Below, in pieces: positions 58,721-64,000 of a stretch of 64,000 nucleotides of DNA. Each line of letters starts with the position of its first letter. Within the stretch, counting starts at the first letter, position 1. The notes under the pieces are model-generated. The model was not told the origin of the DNA. It did not search any database and was given only the letters and a program-made list of their open reading frames with translations. The DNA comes from Cacajao melanocephalus (lineage: Eukaryota; Chordata; Mammalia; Primates; Pitheciidae): assembly GCA_963573385.1 (NCBI GenBank), contig CAUYLG010044539.1, positions 78,552 through 142,551 on the forward strand. The letters are read 5' to 3'. The position numbers and the translations under genes are program-made.

Positions 58721-58721
58721 T

Positions 58722-58746
58722 CATGATGATGATGATGATGATGATA
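58722..58746 (+). repeat. (ATG)n microsatellite
   Basis: About eight consecutive ATG units, with more degenerate GATGGT units just upstream. Confidence 0.92.
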
Positions 58747-58799
58747 AGACTATGACAACATCTGTCAGTGCTTACACTTGCCAAACAGTGGGATAAAAG

Positions 58800-58970
58800 C
58801 TTAATATGCAGAGATTTACTCTTCATAGCAACCTTATGAAATAGGTACTATTATCTTCATCTTTCAAACGATATTTATATTCAGTAAGTAACTTGTCCGA
58901 GATCTCCCATGTGTGAAGCAAAGAATCTAGACTTAAGCCCAGATGGTCTAACTTCAGACCTTTGCTTTTA
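58800..58970. mobile_element. L2/MIR-type segment
   Basis: CATAGCAACCTTATGAAATA, GGTACTATTATCTTCATC and CAGTAAGTAACTTGTCCGAG match the common L2-type text. Confidence 0.65.
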
Positions 58971-59289
58971 CCCAGGAGGGATTCTAGGGCCAATTACACA
59001 TTGCAGGTTAGTATACATTATCAAGAAAGAGTCTTGCAGATGGTAGCATAGACAAAATGAGTACTGAGAGTGAGGCACTCCGGGGAAGGAGTAGGAAATA
59101 TGTTTTATTGACACCTCTGATGATTAAAGAGAGATACCTACAGGGTATTCAGAAATACAACCACTTCCTTTTGGTCAGAGAACACAGCAGGAGGGCAAGC
59201 AAAAGACTTTTCTTTGGTGGAAACGCACAAAAGCACTGGATGCTGGGTACTGCTAGTGTCATGGTGCAGAAAGGAGTGTGGGGCAAGGG
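58971..59289. other. Intron 1 stretch, unassigned
   Basis: No gene or repeat named. The open frame at 59057-59293 has no supporting signal. Confidence 0.4.
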
Positions 59290-61051
<1,762 letters not shown>

Positions 61052-62076
61052 ATGGGAAGAAACCACTGCAAAAGGATGAAAACACTCAAAACCAGAACAC
61101 CTCTCATCCTCCAAGGGATCACAACTCCTCACTAGCAAGAGAACAAGGCTGGATGGAGAATGAGTGTGATGAATTGACAGAATCGCGCTTCAGAAGGTAG
61201 GTAATAAGAAACTTCTCCGAGATTAAAGAACATGTTCTAACCCAATGCAAAGAAACTAAGAACCTTGAAAAAAGATTTGATGAAATGCTAATGAGAATAA
61301 ACAACTTAAGAGAGGAATATAAGTGAATTCATGGAGCTGAAAAACACAACACGAGAACTTCGTGAAGCATACACAAGTTTCAACAGCCAAATTGACCAAG
61401 CAGAAGAAAGGATATCAGAGGTCGAAGATCAACTCAATGAAACAAAATGAGAAGGCAAGATTAGAGAAAAAAGGGTAAAAAGGAATGAACAAAGTCTCCA
61501 AGAAATATGGGACTATGTGAAAAGACCTATTCTATGTTTGATAGGTGTGCCTGAATGTGACAGAGAGAATGAATCCAAGCTGGAAAATACTCTTCAGGAT
61601 ATTATCCAGGAAAACTTCCCCAACCTAGCAAGGCAGGCCAATATTCAAGTACATGAAATACAGAGAACACCACAAAGATATTCCTCAAGAAGAGCAACCC
61701 CAAGCACATAATCGTCAGATTCACCAGGGTTGAAATGAAGGAGAAAATACTAAGGGCAGCCAGAGAGAAAGGTCGGGTTACCCACAAAGGGAAGCCCATC
61801 AGACTCACAGCAGACCTCTCAGCAGAAACCCTACAAGCCAGAAGAGAGTGGGGGCCAATATTCAACATCCTTAAAGAAAAGAATTTTCAACCCAGAATTT
61901 CATATCCAGCCAAACTAAGCTTCATAAGCGAAGGAGAAATAAAATCCTTTACGAACAAGCAATTACTCAGAGATTTCATCCCCGCCAGGCCTGCTTTACA
62001 AGAGCTCCTGAAAGAGGCACTAAACATACAAAGAAACAACCAGTACCAGCCACTCCAAAAACATACCAAATGGTAA
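61052..62076 (+). pseudogene. L1 ORF1 remnant (RNA-binding chaperone)
   Basis: L1 ORF1 encodes the trimeric RNA-binding protein of the L1 RNP. A start-like ATGGGAAGAA is at 61052, but the frame shifts early and is broken by TAG near 61198 and TGA near 61448 (inside the coiled-coil part). Readable blocks are DYVKRPILCLIGVPE, LENTLQDIIQENFPNLARQ and QRYSSRRATP at 61517-61711, then, after a stop, AAREKGRVTHKGKPIRLTA and REWGPIFNILKEKNFQPRI, closing at 62076. The RRM and C-terminal domains are still recognisable. Confidence 0.9.
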
Positions 62077-62139
62077 AGAGCGTCAAAACAATGAAGAAAC
62101 TGCATGAACTAATGGGCAAAACAGCCAGCTAGCATCAAA

Positions 62140-64000
62140 ATGGCAGGATCAAATTCACACATAACAATATTAACCCTAAATGTAAATGGGCTAAATGTTC
62201 CAATTAAAAGACAAACTGGCAAATTGGATAAAAAGCCAAAACCCATCAGTGTGCTGTATCCAGGAAATGCATCTCACATGCAAGGACACACATAGGCTCA
62301 AAATAAAGGGATGGAGGAAGATTTACCAAGCAAATGGAGAGCAAAAAAAAAAGCAAGAGTTGCAATTCTTGTCTCTGATAAAATAAACTTTAAACCAACA
62401 AAGATCAAAAGAGACAAAGAAGGACATTACATAATGGTAAAAGGATTAATGCAACAAGAAGAGCTAATGATCCTAAATATATACGCACCCAGTATAGGAG
62501 CACCCAGATACATAAAGCACATTCTTAATGACTTACAAAGAGACTTAGACTCGCACACAATAATAGTGGGAGACATTAACACCCGTTGTCAATATTAGAC
62601 AGATCAATGAGACAGAAAATTAACAAGGATATCCAGGACTTGAACTCAGACCTGGACCAAGCAAACTTAATAGATATTTACAGAACCTTCCACCCCAAAT
62701 CCACAGAATATATATTCTGCTCAGCACCACATCACACCTACTCTAAAATTGACCACATAATTGGAAGTAAATCTCTCCACAGCAAATGCAAAAGAAAGGA
62801 AATCATAACAAAGAGTCTCTCAGACCACAGTGCAATCAAGTTAGAACTCAGAATTCAGAAACTCAGAACCACACAGCTTCATGGAAACTGAACAACTGGC
62901 TCTTGAATGTTGACTGGATAAACAATGAAGTGAAGGCAGAAATAAAGATATGCTTGGAAACCAATGAGAACAAAGACACAACATACCACAATCTCCGGGA
63001 CACATTTAAAGCAGTGTCTAGAGGAAAATATATAGCAATAAATGCCCAAAAGAGAAGCAAGGAAAGATCTAAAATTGACACCCTATTGTCAAAATTGAAA
63101 GAGCTAGAGGAACAAGATCAAAAAAACTCAAAACCGAGCAGAAGACAAGAAATAACTAAGATCAGAGCAGAACTGAAGGAGAAAGACACAAAAAATCATT
63201 CAAAAAATCAATAAATCCAGGAGCTGGTTTTTGAAAAGATCAACAAAATAGACCACTAGCCAGATTAATAAAAAAGAAAAGAGAGAATAATCAAATAGAT
63301 GCAATAAAAAATGATAAAGTGGTTATCACAAGAAATACAAACCATCATCAGAGATTATTACAAACAACTCTATGCACATAAACTAGTAAACCTGGAAGAA
63401 ATGGATAAATTCCTGGACACTTGCATCCTCCCAAGCCTAAACCAGGAAGAAGTTGAAACTCTGAATCAACCAATAACAAGGTAAGGTCTGAAGTTGAGGC
63501 AGCAATTAAGAGCCTACGACCTGAAAAAACCCCAGGCCCAGATGGGTTCACAGCCGAATTCTACCAGACATACAAAGAGGAGCTGGCCCCATTCCTTCTG
63601 AAAGTATTCCAAACAATCCAAAAAGAGAGAATCCTTCCCAGATCATTTTATGAGACCAACATCATCCTGATACCAAAACCCGGCAGAGACTCAACAAGAA
63701 AAGAAAACTTCAGGCCAATATCCATGATGAACATAGATGTGAATATCTTCTATAAAATACTGGCATACTGATTTCAACAGCACATCAAAAAGCTTATCCA
63801 CCTTGATCAAGTAGGCTTCATCCTGGAGATGCAAGGCTGGTTCAACATATGCAAGTCTAGAAACATAATTCACCACATAAACAGAACCAAAGACAAAAAA
63901 CATGATTATCCCAACTGATGCAGAGAAGGCCTTTGAAAAAATTCAACAGCCCTTTATGCTAAAAACCCTCAATAAACTAGGTATTGATGGAACATATCTC
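62140..64000 (+). pseudogene. L1 ORF2 remnant: endonuclease and start of reverse transcriptase
   Basis: ORF2 starts with ATG at 62140. The apurinic-type endonuclease keeps recognisable blocks ([48 protein letters not shown]), including the catalytic-type Asn, Glu, Asp and Ser-Asp-His positions. The frame changes at an A-run near 62342-62351 and again near 62583 (one C lost in the GDINT-PLS region). The reverse transcriptase start is visible ([12 protein letters not shown]). It is disturbed by a ~10-bp loss near 63329 and a 5-bp AAGGT duplication at about 63477-63486. The window ends before the catalytic FADD box. Confidence 0.9.

Overview
The window is primate nuclear DNA, almost certainly human or another catarrhine. 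It is dense in Alu elements (AluJ-, AluS- and AluY-like) and holds L1PA and older L1M elements, a THE1-type LTR, an Hsmar2-type mariner and three hAT elements. The only cellular gene I can support is on the minus strand: KPNA3 (importin alpha-4 / karyopherin alpha-3, the adaptor that carries classical NLS cargo to importin beta). Fourteen exons with AG/GT borders and matching phases join into one open frame of 1303 nt. They correspond to exons 2-15 of the 17-exon gene. Exon 1 (promoter side) lies beyond position 64000 and the last two exons lie before position 1.

Layout, low to high coordinate (3' to 5' of the gene). Positions 1-4600 hold exons 15 to 11, which encode C-terminal ARM repeats. 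Positions 4580-14794 are a 10 kb repeat-rich intron. Positions 14795-19761 hold exons 10 to 7 (the central NLS-binding ARM repeats). Positions 19762-25685 are an intron with a 1.26 kb dead mariner and an inverted Alu pair. Positions 25686-26660 are a compact cluster of exons 6-3. Positions 26661-40263 are intron 2, with large antisense L1 fragments, a solo THE1-like LTR and a 55-bp perfect palindrome. Exon 2 is at 40264-40308. From 40309 to the end is intron 1, filled with Alus, L1/HAL1-like pieces, hAT elements, an MLT2-like LTR and, from 59615, an L1 with an intact 5' end and decayed ORFs that runs off the window.

The exons together encode part of the importin-beta-binding (IBB) domain and the ARM-repeat solenoid, including the Trp/Asn pairs that hold NLS peptides. 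Nothing here resembles a microbial operon, phage, CRISPR or toxin system. The most interesting structures are mutational or regulatory: a template-switch-like palindrome plus inversion, a local 0.2 kb duplication, a chimeric three-monomer Alu, an L1 5'UTR with nested tandem repeats oriented so that any antisense promoter would fire along KPNA3, and inverted Alu pairs likely to form dsRNA in the KPNA3 pre-mRNA.
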